The position numbers and the translations under genes were made by a program. Under the pieces are notes generated by a model that saw only the letters and a program-made list of their open reading frames with translations, ran no database searches and had not been told where the DNA came from. A DNA stretch of 5,835 bases, from the NCBI GenBank assembly GCA_017455225.1, contig JAFTBL010000219.1, positions 1-5,835 on the forward strand, given 5' to 3'. Position 1 is the stretch's first letter. Each line of letters starts with the position of its first letter. This stretch comes from Oscillospiraceae bacterium. GTDB lineage: Bacteria; Bacillota_A; Clostridia; Oscillospirales; Oscillospiraceae. This document shows, piece after piece, positions 1-5,813 of the stretch.

Positions 1-491
1 CCGTCGGCAATGGATACGGAGGAATACTCCTCCGGCCGGAGGGTGCCGTAGCTGTTGGCAAAGGCACAGCACACGAAGGGCACGGTCAGCGCCCGGATGG
101 TGTGGGCGGTATAGTTGAACTGCCCGCCCGGAAAAATGAGGCCCCGCAGCCGCTTCTCCCGTTCCATCTCCGCGCCGCACCGCACCTCGTCGGCGCGCTC
201 GTCGATCTGGCGCATGACCAGCGCGAGGCCGACGGCGTTGACCTCCTCCTCCACGGCGCGGATGATGACCGTGTAAAAGGGGTTGCCCACGCCGCGCACC
301 ACCAGTCCCACCGCGTCCGCCTTGGTACGCACCAGATCGCGGGCGGAGTTGTTGGGGATATAGTGGCTGCGCTCGATGTACTCCCGTACCCGGCGGCGGT
401 TCTCGTCGCTGACGTCGGGCCTCTCGTTCAAAACGCGGGACACCGTGCTGACGCTGACGCCGCAAGCCTTTGCGATGTCCTTGATCGTCAC
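1..491 (-). CDS. LacI-family transcriptional repressor, N-terminal part (cut by window edge)
   Basis: A DNA-binding, sugar-responsive type of repressor. The translation from the GTG at 491 begins with a textbook LacI helix-turn-helix: TIKDIAKACGVSVSTVSRVLN at residues 2-22. The hinge region follows (PNNSARDLV, residues 46-54, with the hinge leucine at about 53). The periplasmic-binding-protein-like effector core starts at about residue 58 (DAVGLVVRGVGNPFY). About 163 codons are visible; the family is usually 330-350 residues, so the second half of the core lies outside the window. An in-frame ATG lies 22 codons upstream at 557, but it falls in the gap just after the -10 box, before the likely transcript start, and the extension would encode the operator palindrome. 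The GTG at 491 is therefore preferred; a GGGCGG-like Shine-Dalgarno precedes it. The effector and target genes cannot be told from the visible part. The palindrome in its leader suggests that it represses itself. Confidence 0.93.
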   Translation of the reverse strand, partial: MTIKDIAKACGVSVSTVSRVLNERPDVSDENRRRVREYIERSHYIPNNSARDLVRTKADAVGLVVRGVGNPFYTVIIRAVEEEVNAVGLALVMRQIDERADEVRCGAEMEREKRLRGLIFPGGQFNYTAHTIRALTVPFVCCAFANSYGTLRPEEYSSVSIAD

Positions 492-519
492 GTGCGCCAC
501 CGCCCTTTCTCTGTGCTTC

Positions 520-543
520 GGAAACCTTACCGGTAACGTTTCC
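520..543. promoter_or_regulatory. LacI-type operator palindrome in the repressor leader
   Basis: A 24-bp inverted repeat centred between 531 and 532, with arms GGAAACcTTACC and GGTAAcGTTTCC. Only one symmetric pair (positions 526 and 537) fails to match. The central C-G step and the AAAC/GTTT outer half-sites are typical of LacI-family operators. It lies about 30 bp upstream of the GTG start and just downstream of the promoter at 558-586, where a bound repressor would block transcription. That it is bound by the adjacent LacI protein is inference from position and symmetry. Confidence 0.8.
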
Positions 544-557
544 GGGGCTTCGGTCAT

Positions 558-586
558 ATCTTATCAATTTTTGACCGTCTTGTCAA
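558..586 (-). promoter_or_regulatory. Sigma-A promoter of the LacI-family gene
   Basis: On the minus strand, a perfect -35 TTGACA (586-581), a 17-nt spacer and a -10 TAAGAT (563-558, 4 of 6 consensus). Transcription would start at about 550-552, giving a leader of about 60 nt that carries the operator palindrome. This placement also rules out the ATG at 557 as a normal start codon. Confidence 0.8.
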
Positions 587-645
587 CGGATTTTGTGATT
601 TTCGCCGATTTATACATGACACGCGAACGTTTTTAGTCGTTTTGA

Positions 646-684
646 CTATAAAAGACGGCCGAAACCACCTTCGACCGTCTTTTT
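646..684 (-). terminator. Intrinsic terminator after the NUDIX gene
   Basis: Inverted repeat with arms at 670-683 and 650-663 and a 6-nt loop (664-669). Read on the minus strand, all 14 positions pair, one of them as a G-U wobble, and the 3' arm runs into TTTTATAG. It lies 9 nt past the NUDIX stop codon. On the plus strand the same hairpin has one C/A mismatch but is followed by six T (680-685), so it may work in both directions. It insulates the LacI promoter from NUDIX transcription. Confidence 0.8.
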
Positions 685-692
685 TGTCCACC

Positions 693-1166
693 TTATATCG
701 ACAGTGTTTTCCCGTCAAGGACAGCCTCCGCCAGCGTCTCGCCCGCGTAGCGCAGCTTGAGGGAGAAAAAGGGCGCGTCCTGCTCCAGAAGGCGGAGGAA
801 AATGCGGTCGCCCGCCCACTGGGGCAGGGCGGAAAGCTGCGACCGCGGCACCCATACCAGTTCCCCCTCGTCGCAGGAATGGGGCGTGCCCGTCCAGCCG
901 GTGGCGGTGAACAGGTGCATATACTCCGTGTCCCACCGGTCGCTGACGAAGGTGACCAGACCCCGGTAGCGGTAGTCGGTCAGCGTCAGCCCCGTTTCCT
1001 CATAGGTTTCCCGCAGCACACAGTCCTCCGGGCTCTCGCCGGGCTCGAACTTGCCGCCCACGCCGATCCATTTGTCCCGGTTGGCGTCCTTCTCCTTCTT
1101 CACCCGGTGGAGCATCAGGTATTCGTCCCGGTCATTGCGCAGATAGCACAGTGTGGAAAGGATCAT
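693..1166 (-). CDS. NUDIX hydrolase, MTH1/MutT-like (8-oxo-dGTP diphosphatase type)
   Basis: Hydrolyses a nucleoside diphosphate linked to another group, probably an oxidised dNTP, to the monophosphate and pyrophosphate in the cytoplasm, so that damaged nucleotides are not built into DNA. The 157-residue product carries a complete Nudix box at residues 38-60. It fits G-x5-E-x7-RE-x2-EE-x-G-L exactly (GKFEPGE, RETYEETGL), including the metal-binding glutamates. The preceding W33-x-G-x-GGK pattern and the C-terminal FFSLKLRY segment match MTH1-like members, and the length is normal. The ATG at 1166 was chosen because GGGGGAGG lies just upstream. Longer frames back to 1301 would run through the gene's own promoter. 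Substrate specificity within the NUDIX superfamily is inferred. The gene is monocistronic and divergent from the DUF1653 gene. Confidence 0.93.
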   Translation of the reverse strand: MILSTLCYLRNDRDEYLMLHRVKKEKDANRDKWIGVGGKFEPGESPEDCVLRETYEETGLTLTDYRYRGLVTFVSDRWDTEYMHLFTATGWTGTPHSCDEGELVWVPRSQLSALPQWAGDRIFLRLLEQDAPFFSLKLRYAGETLAEAVLDGKTLSI

Positions 1167-1203
1167 ATCTCCCTCCCCCTTTCTACCTATTCTGCTGAAC
1201 ATG

Positions 1204-1232
1204 ATTATATACCGCCCTGGCAGAAAAGGCAA
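1204..1232 (-). promoter_or_regulatory. Sigma-A promoter of the NUDIX gene
   Basis: Minus strand: -35 TTGCCT (1232-1227, 4 of 6), 17-nt spacer, and a perfect -10 TATAAT (1209-1204). The predicted start at about 1197 gives a leader of about 30 nt before the ATG at 1166. No operator-like palindrome was seen. Confidence 0.78.
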
Positions 1233-1237
1233 AGGGC

Positions 1238-1266
1238 TTTTCTTTTCCGCCGGAACGTGGTATGCT
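1238..1266 (+). promoter_or_regulatory. Extended -10 promoter of the DUF1653/YgjP operon
   Basis: TGG immediately precedes TATGCT (1261-1266), giving the TGn extended -10 form with 4 of 6 consensus bases. The -35 position at 17-nt spacing (1238-1243, TTTTCT) is weak, as expected for extended -10 promoters. The transcript would start at about 1273 and reach the ATG at 1300 after an AAAGGAG ribosome site (1286-1292). It lies back to back with the NUDIX promoter. Confidence 0.55.
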
Positions 1267-1299
1267 GTTTTTATCAGTACACGGCAAAGGAGAACACCC

Positions 1300-1515
1300 A
1301 TGGACGAGCTTGCGCCCGGGCGCTATCGCCACTTCAAGGGCAACGAATACCAGCTGATCTGCACCGCCCGCCACAGTGAGACCGGAGAGCCGATGGTGGT
1401 CTACCGGGCGCTGTACGGTGAGGGCGGCGTGTGGGTGCGCCCCGCCGCCATGTGGAACGAAACGGTGGAGCGGGACGGGTACAAGGGCCCCCGCTTTGTG
1501 AGGGTGGAGCCATGA
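1300..1515 (+). CDS. DUF1653 family small protein
   Basis: A 71-residue protein that is essentially one DUF1653 domain. The diagnostic blocks are visible: G-R-Y-R-H-F-K-G-N at residues 7-15, ARHSETGEPMVVYRALYG at 23-40, WVRP at 45-48 and a closing PRF near residue 66. The family is widespread in bacteria, usually as stand-alone proteins of 65-90 residues, and its biochemical role is unknown, so none is claimed. There is no signal peptide or membrane segment, so it is probably cytoplasmic. The start is supported by AAAGGAG seven bases upstream. The stop codon overlaps the start of the next gene (ATGA), so the two are probably co-transcribed and translationally coupled. Confidence 0.9.
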   Translation: MDELAPGRYRHFKGNEYQLICTARHSETGEPMVVYRALYGEGGVWVRPAAMWNETVERDGYKGPRFVRVEP

Positions 1516-2027
1516 CGGACTGGCGTGTGATCCGCTCCCGGCGGCGCACCGTGGCGCTGCAGGTGACGGCAGAGGGCGAGGTGCTGGTGCGCGCCCCCCT
1601 CCGCGCGCCGGAGGCGGCACTGCGCCGCTTTGTCGAGCAGCACCGGGACTGGATCGCCCGGCAGCAGGCGCGCCAGGCGGAGCACCGGCAGGCCTATCCT
1701 CCGCTGACGGAGACGGAAACGGAGGCACTGCGCCGGCAGGCAAAAAAGACGCTGCCGCCGCTGGTGGAAGCATGGGCACGGCGGATGGGTGTGGCGCCCG
1801 CAGGCGTAAGGATCACAGCCGCCAAAAAGCGGTTCGGCAGCTGCTCGGCGGAAAACCGGCTCTGCTTCTCCCTGTATCTGATGCGCTATCCACCGCAGGC
1901 GGTGGAGGCGGTGGTGGTGCACGAACTGGCTCACATCCGCCACAAAAACCACAGCGCCGCCTTTTACGCGGAGGTGGAGCGCTGGCTGCCGGATTACCGG
2001 CAGCGGCAGGCTCTTTTGCGAAAATAG
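1512..2027 (+). CDS. YgjP-type (DUF45) M48-like zinc metallopeptidase domain protein
   Basis: A 171-residue cytoplasmic protein of the YgjP/DUF45 family, with a predicted zincin fold. The zinc motif is intact: HELAH at residues 137-141 (ligands H137 and H141, catalytic E138) with a downstream H147 in HKNHSAAFY as the probable third ligand. The family's RFGSCS motif is at residues 107-112, close to the usual RWGSC. The N-terminus has the typical R-R-x-T-V-x-L-Q-V strand region (residues 11-18). It is shorter than the usual YgjP length of about 230 residues, mainly through a reduced N-terminal half, but the catalytic part is complete. ATG 1512 overlaps the previous stop. An upstream in-frame start at 1431 is rejected because it lies inside DUF1653 coding sequence. 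The physiological substrate is unknown. Confidence 0.9.
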   Translation: MTDWRVIRSRRRTVALQVTAEGEVLVRAPLRAPEAALRRFVEQHRDWIARQQARQAEHRQAYPPLTETETEALRRQAKKTLPPLVEAWARRMGVAPAGVRITAAKKRFGSCSAENRLCFSLYLMRYPPQAVEAVVVHELAHIRHKNHSAAFYAEVERWLPDYRQRQALLRK

Positions 2028-2036
2028 CACGGCAAA

Positions 2037-2064
2037 AGCCCCGGCGGGATACGGCGCCGGGGCT
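2037..2064 (-). terminator. Hairpin at the convergent junction, terminator for the minus-strand PBP gene
   Basis: A perfect 10-bp GC-rich stem (AGCCCCGGCG at 2037-2046, CGCCGGGGCT at 2055-2064) with an 8-nt loop. On the plus strand it is followed by ATGCTG, with no T tract. On the minus strand its 3' arm runs directly into TTTTG (2037-2033), so it best serves transcripts coming from the PBP gene. Its last four bases are shared with the next hairpin. Confidence 0.55.
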
Positions 2065-2096
2065 ATGCTGTCACAATGGCGTCATAGCCGTTTTTT
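2061..2096 (+). terminator. Intrinsic terminator of the DUF1653/YgjP operon
   Basis: Outer stem GGCTATG (2061-2067) with CATAGCC (2083-2089). After one mismatch the stem continues through G-C, G-U and A-T pairs to a CAA loop (2074-2076). It is followed by G and six T (2091-2096). It lies 33 bases after the YgjP stop codon. It shares GGCT at 2061-2064 with the preceding hairpin, so the two cannot form at once in the same transcript. Confidence 0.78.
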
Positions 2097-2105
2097 GACA
2101 ATTTA

Positions 2106-2141
2106 AGCCCCCGGCGGAGCAATTCCGCCGGGGGCTGTTTT
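2106..2141. terminator. Second terminator-like hairpin between convergent genes
   Basis: A perfect 13-bp stem (2106-2118 with 2124-2136), very GC-rich, with a 5-nt loop GCAAT. Plus strand: followed by GTTTTC (2137-2142). Minus strand: it lies 29 bases past the PBP stop codon and is followed by TTAAATTG, a weak U tract. It probably acts as a bidirectional barrier between the two converging units. Confidence 0.7.
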
Positions 2142-2164
2142 CTGCGTTTCTTACCGGGTGCCGG

Positions 2165-4963
2165 TCAGGGGTTGCCGGACTCGCCGCCGCCGCCCTCGCC
2201 GCCGCTTTGGAATGTCAGCCGGACGCTGGCGGTGTACTCCGAGCCGGTGTCGGTCTTCACCGTCACTACCAGCGTGGCGGAGCCGGCGGCGCGGGGCTGC
2301 ACGATACAGCCGGAGATGTCGGTGCCGGTGACGGTGGCCAGCGAGCCGTTGCTCAGCGACCAGTGGCACTGCTGCATCTTCTCCGAGGAGGGCAGCTGCT
2401 TGCCGTTCACCGTGGGAAGCTGGAACCGGCAGGTGAACTCCTGGCTCTCGTTCAGCGGCAGCGTAAGGATGGTGCTGGCCGTCAGACGGGACAGCTCGCC
2501 GTTTTCGCCTACCGTATAGAGCTCGATGCCCGTGGGCTTCTGGCTGGTGACCTCCCGATGCACCGGGCACAGCAGCGTGTCCTCCGCCTCCGTGCCGGTG
2601 AGGATCTTCAAAAGATACTCGTTGTCCGGCGCCTCAATGGAGGCGATCCGCCCCTTGTCGTCAGCCTGTGCGCCGGGCACGGGGATGAGATCCCTGTCGT
2701 AGTCCAGCACGGCCGCCTCCTGCACCTTGTCCGCCGGGCAGAACTCGGTGGCAATGTGCTTGCCCTCGGTGCAGTACTTCACCATTTTGTGCATGGTGCA
2801 GGTCTCGGTGGGCGCGGTGTCCGCCGCCACCGTCACGCTGCGGGTCCGGTCGCCCCGCACGTCGTGGGTGCAATCCTCCGTAGCCAGCAGGCCGCTGTCG
2901 GCACAGACCCGGACGGTGGTCAGCCCGGTGGCGCTGTGGAAGCCGGGGTTGGCCAGCCCCGCGTGCACCTGACTCATCACCTGCCGCCACAGGTTGGCGG
3001 CGGGGTTGCCGTAAATGTGGATCCGCTCGTTGGACTCATAGCCGCACCAGACGGCAGCAGAGTAATAGGGCGTGATGCCCACGAAATAGCGGTCGCGCTC
3101 GTCGTTGGTGGTGCCGGTCTTGCCGCCGATGTCCATGCCGGAAAAGCTGGCCTCGTAACCGGTGGCGCCCATAACGCCCTGCAGCAGCTCCCGCATGAGG
3201 TAGGCGGTGGTCTGCTTCATGGCCACGTTGGACTGGATCTCGTTTTCCAGCAGCACCTTGCCGTTGGCGTCCTCCACCCGGTAGAAGGTGTAGGGCTTGG
3301 TGTAGATGCCGTCGTTGACGAAGGCGCCGTAGGCCGCCGCCATCTGCTCGGTGGTGACGCCCTCGGTCAGACCGCCCAGCGCCATGTTGCCCACCTGCTG
3401 GGAGTCGGTGACGGACAGGGTGGTAAAGCCCAGATTCTCCGTCATGAAATTATACGACTTGGCGGTGCCGTACTCCATGTTCAGCCGCACGGCGCAGGTG
3501 TTCAGCGACCGGGCCACCGCCTGCTGCACGGTGGTCAGCCCGCCGTAGCTGCCGCTGGCGTTTTCGGGGTAGGGTCTGCCGTTGAGCAGGATCGGGTAGT
3601 CGTCGATGACGGAGGCGGCGGTGATGGTGCCGCTGTCCAGCGCGGGAGCGTAGGTGGACACGGGCTTGATGGCGGAGCCGCACTGCCGGGTCTCCGTGGC
3701 CCAGTTCCAGATGCGGTCGCCGGGCTTGGTCCCGGTGCCGCCCACCATGGCCAGCACCTCGCCGGTGAAGGGATCCATCAGCGTGATGGCCGCCTGCAGC
3801 GGCACGCCGTCGGAGTCGGTATAGCCCGTGTAGTCCGTGTGTTCAAACACGTCCTCGCAGATCTTCTGATAGGCGTAATTTTGGGTGGTATAGATCTTGC
3901 ACCCGCTGAACACCCGGATCTCCGCTGTTTTCTTGTCATAGCCGTACTTGCGGCACAGCGCCTCGATCACGTCGTCGATGACCTGATCGGTGAAGTAGGA
4001 GTTGACAGCGTGGGGCGCGGGCGTCTCGTCGGTCTGCTCCGTTTCCTCCTGAGGCCTTTCGCCCACGTAGTTGCCCAGAATGGTATAACCGTCGGAGAAC
4101 ACGACCTCCTCGCTGACAGCGGCGTCATAGGCCGCCTGATCGATCTTCCCCTGCTCCAGCATGGCGTCCAGCACGTCGCCCTGACGGCGGCGGTTGTTCT
4201 CCCTTGTCCAGTCGCTGATCAGCGGGTCGTACATGGAGGGGTTGTTGGTAATGGCGATCAGGCTGGCGCACTCCGCCAGCGACAGCTCCGACACGTCCTT
4301 GCCGAAATACGTGTCCGACGCCGTCTGCACGCCGTAGCAGGACTCGCCCATGTAGATGAGGTTGAGGTACATCTCCATGATCTCGTCCTTGTCGTGCTCC
4401 TTCTCGAACGCCAGCGCCCGGTAGATCTCGATCACCTTGCGCTTGACGGTGTTCTGATCGTCGCCGGTGGCGTTTTTCAGCATCTGTTGGGTGATGGTGG
4501 AGCCGCCCTGCACCGCGCTGCCGGTGAGCGTATAGCGGATGGCGCCCACGGTGCGGATCCAGTCCACGCCGTGGTGGGTCTCGAACCGCTTGTCCTCAAT
4601 GGCGATAGCCGCCTTCTGCAGCGCCTCCGGGATCTGATCCAGCTTCACCCAGATCCGGTTCTCCGAATCCAGAAACAGCGTCTGGTACATGACGAACTCA
4701 TCCGTTTCCCGATCCTTGTAGTAAAGCTCGGTGGAAACGGAGGCGTCATAGGCGGACACGTCCACCTCCACGTGACCCTTCAGCGACCGGTTCACGTAGG
4801 TGAGGAAGATCCCCACGAAGATCGCCGCCGTCAGTATTCCCACCAGACAGAGGGTGCCGATCCAGAACAGCACCTTCCGTCCCGTGTGTTTCTTTTTCTT
4901 CCCGCGTCCTGCATCGCTCCGGCGATCTGCCGGCTCCGCGCCGCGGCTTTTGTTTTCCGCCAC
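2165..4963 (-). CDS. Bifunctional class A penicillin-binding protein (PBP1A-like) with Cys-rich and Ig-like C-terminal tail
   Basis: Polymerises lipid II into glycan strands and cross-links the peptides on the outer face of the membrane. The 932-residue product has a basic cytoplasmic tail ending in RGKKKKHTGRK, one membrane anchor (about residues 31-57), and a GT51 transglycosylase domain with all five motifs: EDKRFETHHG (123-132, catalytic Glu), GGSTITQQ (153-160), RKVIE (175-179), KDEIMEMYLN (192-201) and RRRQGDVL (258-265). An acidic linker follows, then a transpeptidase with SAIK (430-433, nucleophile S430), SLN (486-488) and KTGT (615-618). All catalytic residues are present. The last 260 or so residues hold a Cys-rich segment with two related CX10C motifs, a possible Ig-like (BIG2-like) beta domain (about 826-919) and a Gly/Glu/Ser-rich end. 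The GTG at 4963 is chosen because AAGGAGG (4976-4970) lies six bases upstream. A longer GTG frame from 5017 has no such site. The gene is monocistronic. Confidence 0.95.
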   Translation of the reverse strand: MAENKSRGAEPADRRSDAGRGKKKKHTGRKVLFWIGTLCLVGILTAAIFVGIFLTYVNRSLKGHVEVDVSAYDASVSTELYYKDRETDEFVMYQTLFLDSENRIWVKLDQIPEALQKAAIAIEDKRFETHHGVDWIRTVGAIRYTLTGSAVQGGSTITQQMLKNATGDDQNTVKRKVIEIYRALAFEKEHDKDEIMEMYLNLIYMGESCYGVQTASDTYFGKDVSELSLAECASLIAITNNPSMYDPLISDWTRENNRRRQGDVLDAMLEQGKIDQAAYDAAVSEEVVFSDGYTILGNYVGERPQEETEQTDETPAPHAVNSYFTDQVIDDVIEALCRKYGYDKKTAEIRVFSGCKIYTTQNYAYQKICEDVFEHTDYTGYTDSDGVPLQAAITLMDPFTGEVLAMVGGTGTKPGDRIWNWATETRQCGSAIKPVSTYAPALDSGTITAASVIDDYPILLNGRPYPENASGSYGGLTTVQQAVARSLNTCAVRLNMEYGTAKSYNFMTENLGFTTLSVTDSQQVGNMALGGLTEGVTTEQMAAAYGAFVNDGIYTKPYTFYRVEDANGKVLLENEIQSNVAMKQTTAYLMRELLQGVMGATGYEASFSGMDIGGKTGTTNDERDRYFVGITPYYSAAVWCGYESNERIHIYGNPAANLWRQVMSQVHAGLANPGFHSATGLTTVRVCADSGLLATEDCTHDVRGDRTRSVTVAADTAPTETCTMHKMVKYCTEGKHIATEFCPADKVQEAAVLDYDRDLIPVPGAQADDKGRIASIEAPDNEYLLKILTGTEAEDTLLCPVHREVTSQKPTGIELYTVGENGELSRLTASTILTLPLNESQEFTCRFQLPTVNGKQLPSSEKMQQCHWSLSNGSLATVTGTDISGCIVQPRAAGSATLVVTVKTDTGSEYTASVRLTFQSGGEGGGGESGNP

Positions 4964-4969
4964 AGGGCA

Positions 4970-4976
4970 CCTCCTT
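4970..4976 (-). promoter_or_regulatory. Ribosome binding site that fixes the PBP start
   Basis: A full AAGGAGG on the minus strand, six bases before the GTG at 4963. It decides this start over the in-frame GTG 18 codons upstream at 5017, which has no purine-rich site in front of it. Confidence 0.85.
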
Positions 4977-4986
4977 CTGGTTTCGC

Positions 4987-5011
4987 CGCCGGATGCTTTC
5001 TCCCTCCGGCG
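4987..5011 (-). other. GC-rich hairpin in the PBP mRNA leader
   Basis: Perfect 7-bp inverted repeat CGCCGGA (4987-4993) with TCCGGCG (5005-5011) and an 11-nt loop. It sits in the PBP leader, 10 bases upstream of the Shine-Dalgarno. The loop contains GGGAG on the minus strand. It may stabilise the 5' end of the mRNA or modulate initiation. There is no T tract, so it is not a terminator. Confidence 0.45.
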
Positions 5012-5032
5012 ACACACGTGCGCTGTAATTCG

Positions 5033-5056
5033 TTTTTATTTTACCACGTCTGTCAA
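5033..5056 (-). promoter_or_regulatory. Probable promoter region of the PBP gene
   Basis: A perfect -35-like TTGACA occurs on the minus strand at 5056-5051, followed by an A-rich stretch. At 17-nt spacing the -10 position reads ACGAAT (3 of 6). A better -10-like TAAAAT (5043-5038) is too close to that TTGACA and would need a weak T-rich -35 instead. The promoter is very likely here, but the exact boxes are uncertain. Confidence 0.45.
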
Positions 5057-5174
5057 GGAGAAAAACCGGCGTCTTTCGACCCGTATCGTTTCGCTAATCC
5101 CGCTTTACCGATGATTTTACCCCGTCCCGGCCCGGATTTATACCGCTTTTTGCAAAAACAGCAGAACGGAGGTC

Positions 5175-5203
5175 TTGCAATTCCCCGGCGATTGGGCTAT
5201 GAT
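5175..5203 (+). promoter_or_regulatory. Sigma-A promoter of the DUF1292 gene
   Basis: -35 TTGCAA (5175-5180, 4 of 6), 17-nt spacer, -10 TATGAT (5198-5203, 5 of 6). The predicted start at about 5210 leaves a short leader carrying AAGGAGG (5219-5225), seven bases before the ATG at 5233. Confidence 0.75.
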
Positions 5204-5232
5204 GTCCCTACCAAGGAGAAGGAGGCACGCTT

Positions 5233-5526
5233 ATGCAGGACGAATTCGGCCCCAACTTCGTCACCGTCACCGACGACGAGGGCAACGACATCGAGCTGGA
5301 ATACGTGGACGCGCTGGAGCATAAGGGGATCACCTATATGCTCTTTTTCCCCGCTGTGGAGGAAGGCGCCGACGAGGAGAGCGAGGATTACGGCATGGTG
5401 ATCCTCAAGTCCGTGACTGAGAACGGCGAGGAATATCTGGTCACCCCCGACAGCGACGAGGAGCTCAACGAGGTGTACGACCTGTTCATGGAGCAGATCA
5501 TGGAGGACGAGGAAGAAAATTCCTGA
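5233..5526 (+). CDS. DUF1292 family acidic small protein (YrzB-like)
   Basis: A 97-residue, strongly acidic protein. It shows the DUF1292 pattern: an N-terminal VTVTDDEGNDIELEYVDALEH (residues 10-30), a YMLFFPA strand (35-41), an acidic connector, a VILKSVTENGEEYLVTP strand pair (56-72) and a closing acidic helix (LNEVYDLFMEQIMEDEEEN). The family is typical of Firmicutes, has no known activity and elsewhere often sits next to yqgF/ruvX and ireB; here it stands alone. There is no signal peptide or membrane segment. The start is fixed by AAGGAGG at 5219-5225. It is divergent from the PBP gene across about 270 bp and is followed by the RNA region. Confidence 0.9.
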   Translation: MQDEFGPNFVTVTDDEGNDIELEYVDALEHKGITYMLFFPAVEEGADEESEDYGMVILKSVTENGEEYLVTPDSDEELNEVYDLFMEQIMEDEEENS

Positions 5527-5534
5527 CCCGGTTT

Positions 5535-5558
5535 GGCAAAAACCCCTTTCTTTTTGCC
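5535..5558. repeat. Inverted repeat after the DUF1292 gene
   Basis: A perfect 8-bp inverted repeat GGCAAAAA (5535-5542) with TTTTTGCC (5551-5558) and an 8-nt loop, starting nine bases after the DUF1292 stop. The T run forms the 3' arm itself rather than following it, so it is an atypical terminator. It may end the DUF1292 transcript weakly or simply stabilise its 3' end. It also overlaps the -35 zone of the next promoter. Confidence 0.4.
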
Positions 5559-5566
5559 GCCGCATC

Positions 5567-5575
5567 TGGTACACT
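5567..5575 (+). promoter_or_regulatory. Extended -10 promoter of the structured RNA
   Basis: TGG followed by TACACT (5570-5575): the TGn extended -10 form with 4 of 6 consensus bases, without a clear -35. It has the same layout as the promoter before the DUF1653 gene. The transcript would begin at about 5582, at the start of the structured RNA. Confidence 0.55.
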
Positions 5576-5580
5576 ATGGG

Positions 5581-5601
5581 TGGATGCCTCACCGGCATCC
5601 A
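5581..5601 (+). other. 5'-end hairpin of the RNA transcript
   Basis: A perfect 8-bp stem TGGATGCC (5581-5588) with GGCATCCA (5594-5601) and loop TCACC, right at the predicted transcript start and just before the closing stem of the RNA. It may protect the 5' end. No T tract follows directly (the T6 at 5625-5630 is 24 bases away), so it is not a terminator. Confidence 0.5.
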
Positions 5602-5800
5602 TCCTGGGCGGCGTGTGTCGGGCCTTTTTTATCCTCACATTTGGTTATAGGGGATGTCGGATCAGTATGTGGTTTGCAGGCCTCCCGGCTGCCGTATGCG
5701 GCCGGACGTTGGAAGCAGTGAAACAGGCTGGAGACAACCCACCTGCGAAGAAGGTGCAGGTTATAACTGGGCTCACACCGCCGCCGCAGGCACCGTTTCA
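5582..5800 (+). ncRNA. ssrS: Probable 6S RNA (SsrS), regulator of RNA polymerase
   Basis: No protein gene fits here, but the plus strand folds like a 6S RNA. A closing stem pairs 5603-5617 with 5774-5790 (15 pairs, two single-base bulges). Above it is a large bubble: left strand 5618-5655, right strand 5708-5773. The right strand carries its own hairpin (AACC+CACCT at 5736-5744 with AGGTG at 5752-5756 and GGTT at 5759-5762). An apical rod pairs 5656-5660 with 5702-5707, 5665-5671 with 5693-5699, and 5676-5682 with 5687-5692. Closing stem, bubble with a 3'-strand hairpin and apical rod are the family's architecture, and about 200 nt is its usual length. 6S RNA mimics an open promoter and holds sigma-A RNA polymerase. 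The 5' end is set by the promoter at 5570-5575; the 3' end is uncertain and could reach about 5835. The identity rests on my manual fold, not on a sequence match; another structured RNA is possible. Confidence 0.6.
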
Positions 5801-5813
5801 TACGGCAGGAAAA

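Noticed and set aside
102..636. Open frames on the plus strand across the LacI gene and its promoter
   Set aside because: They are antisense to a clear LacI helix-turn-helix and core, without a ribosome site or family motif.
1183..2030. Open frames on the minus strand opposite the DUF1653 and YgjP genes
   Set aside because: Pro/Arg/Ala-rich shadow translations with no recognisable domain; the plus-strand frames match known families.
2207..5401. Very long open frame (over 1000 codons) on the plus strand opposite the PBP gene
   Set aside because: It is the antisense shadow of a GC-rich gene: low-complexity Gly/Ala/Val/His/Arg composition, no domain motif, and it runs through the promoters and leaders at 4980-5230. 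The PBP frame has all catalytic motifs.
5625..5630. T6 run as the terminator of a 45-nt RNA starting at 5582
   Set aside because: No stable hairpin sits directly in front of it (only three G-C pairs can form), and 5603-5617 pairs much better with 5774-5790.
5589..5801. 70-codon frame on the minus strand over the RNA region
   Set aside because: No family resemblance, and the sequence is explained by inverted repeats of a structured RNA.
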